A stretch of 6,139 nucleotides of DNA, taken from Oligoflexaceae bacterium (lineage in GTDB: Bacteria; Bdellovibrionota_B; Oligoflexia; Oligoflexales; Oligoflexaceae). Shown one piece after another: positions 5,877 to 6,139 of the stretch; within the stretch, counting starts at the first letter, position 1; the number at the start of each line of letters is the position of its first letter. The notes under the pieces were generated by a model. That model made no database searches. It worked only from the letters and a program-made list of their open reading frames with translations, and had not been told where the DNA came from. Position numbers and translations under genes: made by a program. The stretch covers positions 1-6,139 of the forward strand of contig CANJJY010000287.1 in assembly GCA_947474445.1 (NCBI GenBank). The letters are read 5' to 3'.

Positions 5877-6139
5877 CTAGTCCTCACATACAAGGGGGAG
5901 AATCGCAGCTTCCCGGCCGACGGAAATAATCCAAAGCTGATGGATGGCGCGGGTGGCTGCGACGTGCAGAAGCCGGCGATCCTCAGACTTATTCAGATAA
6001 ACTCCCCAATTGGCGTCAGGAATAATTACGTAATCAAATTCCAGGCCCTTCACTTCGGCCGCAGGCGTCACGTCGATGCCAGGTTTGAACTCAAATTCAC
6101 CGCGCTGCACGAGTCGCATGCGCGGCACTTCGCCGAGGA
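5877..6139 (-). CDS. C-terminus of a superfamily I helicase (HelD/UvrD type), 5'-partial
   Basis: About 86 codons are visible; the frame is open to the right edge and the start lies outside. Seen: helicase motif V as EVKGLEFDYVIIPDAN, then, after a short linker, motif VI as RRLLHVAATRAIHQLWIISVG with the arginine of the TRA core that contacts the ATP phosphates. This is the UvrD_C_2-type ending of superfamily I 3'-5' helicases. The wording LLHVAATRA with HQLW, and the preceding EFKPGIDVTPAAEVKGLEFD, resemble HelD-like proteins (DNA helicase IV or the RNA polymerase recycling factor) more than UvrD or Rep, but the N-terminal domains needed to decide are absent. The protein ends soon after motif VI (GREAAILPLVCED). 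It is cytoplasmic and is followed after 2 bases by the exported DUF3047-like protein. Confidence 0.85.
   Translation of the reverse strand, partial: LGEVPRMRLVQRGEFEFKPGIDVTPAAEVKGLEFDYVIIPDANWGVYLNKSEDRRLLHVAATRAIHQLWIISVGREAAILPLVCED
5881..5885 (-). promoter_or_regulatory. Shine-Dalgarno of the DUF3047-like gene, inside the helicase coding end
   Basis: On the minus strand GAGGA is 6 bases before the ATG at 5874. It is made by the last two sense codons of the helicase (Glu-Asp, GAG GAC), whose stop TAG follows directly. This arrangement favours translational coupling. Confidence 0.7.

Overview
The window reads as chromosomal DNA from a Gram-negative bacterium of intermediate GC content. The outer-membrane receptor, three predicted export signals and good Shine-Dalgarno sites support Gram-negative. 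The mix of an Oar-like receptor with an N-terminal carboxypeptidase-regulatory domain, a PvdP-like tyrosinase, a HelD/UvrD-type helicase and a DUF3047-like protein would suit a deep-branching proteobacterial relative such as Oligoflexia/Bdellovibrionota or a myxobacterium. That placement is inference only. No tRNA, rRNA, CRISPR array, insertion sequence or phage gene is visible.

Layout. (1) Positions 2-1171, plus strand: 3' part of a tyrosinase-like type 3 copper protein that enters from the left edge. (2) 1172-1240: short convergent gap holding a strong intrinsic terminator whose T tract serves the minus strand. (3) 1241-4396, minus strand: a complete 1051-residue TonB-dependent receptor of the Oar type. 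(4) 4397-4752: a 356-base divergent intergenic region, rich in inverted repeats. It holds the leader and presumed promoters of the receptor (leftward) and of a small exported protein (rightward). (5) 4753-5163, plus strand: a 136-residue exported protein with four cysteines and no recognised function. (6) 5164-5223: a strong plus-strand terminator. (7) 5224-5874, minus strand: an exported DUF3047-like protein. (8) 5877-6139, minus strand: the C-terminus of a superfamily I helicase, only 2 bases from the start of the DUF3047-like gene, so the two are probably cotranscribed.

How the parts relate. The copper protein and the receptor are convergent and share only a terminator region, so a common pathway is not shown. 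The receptor and the small Cys protein are divergent and could share control through the intergenic region. The least explained piece of DNA is the leader of the small exported protein. It contains an extended 40-base hairpin (4693-4732) whose loop (AAACC) is perfectly complementary to GGTTT at the ribosome binding site (4742-4746), a possible pseudoknot that would hide the Shine-Dalgarno. A perfect 8-8-8 inverted repeat (4422-4445) in the receptor leader is a second candidate control element. I see no clear new multi-gene system; the candidate novelty lies in these leaders and in the unannotated exported protein.
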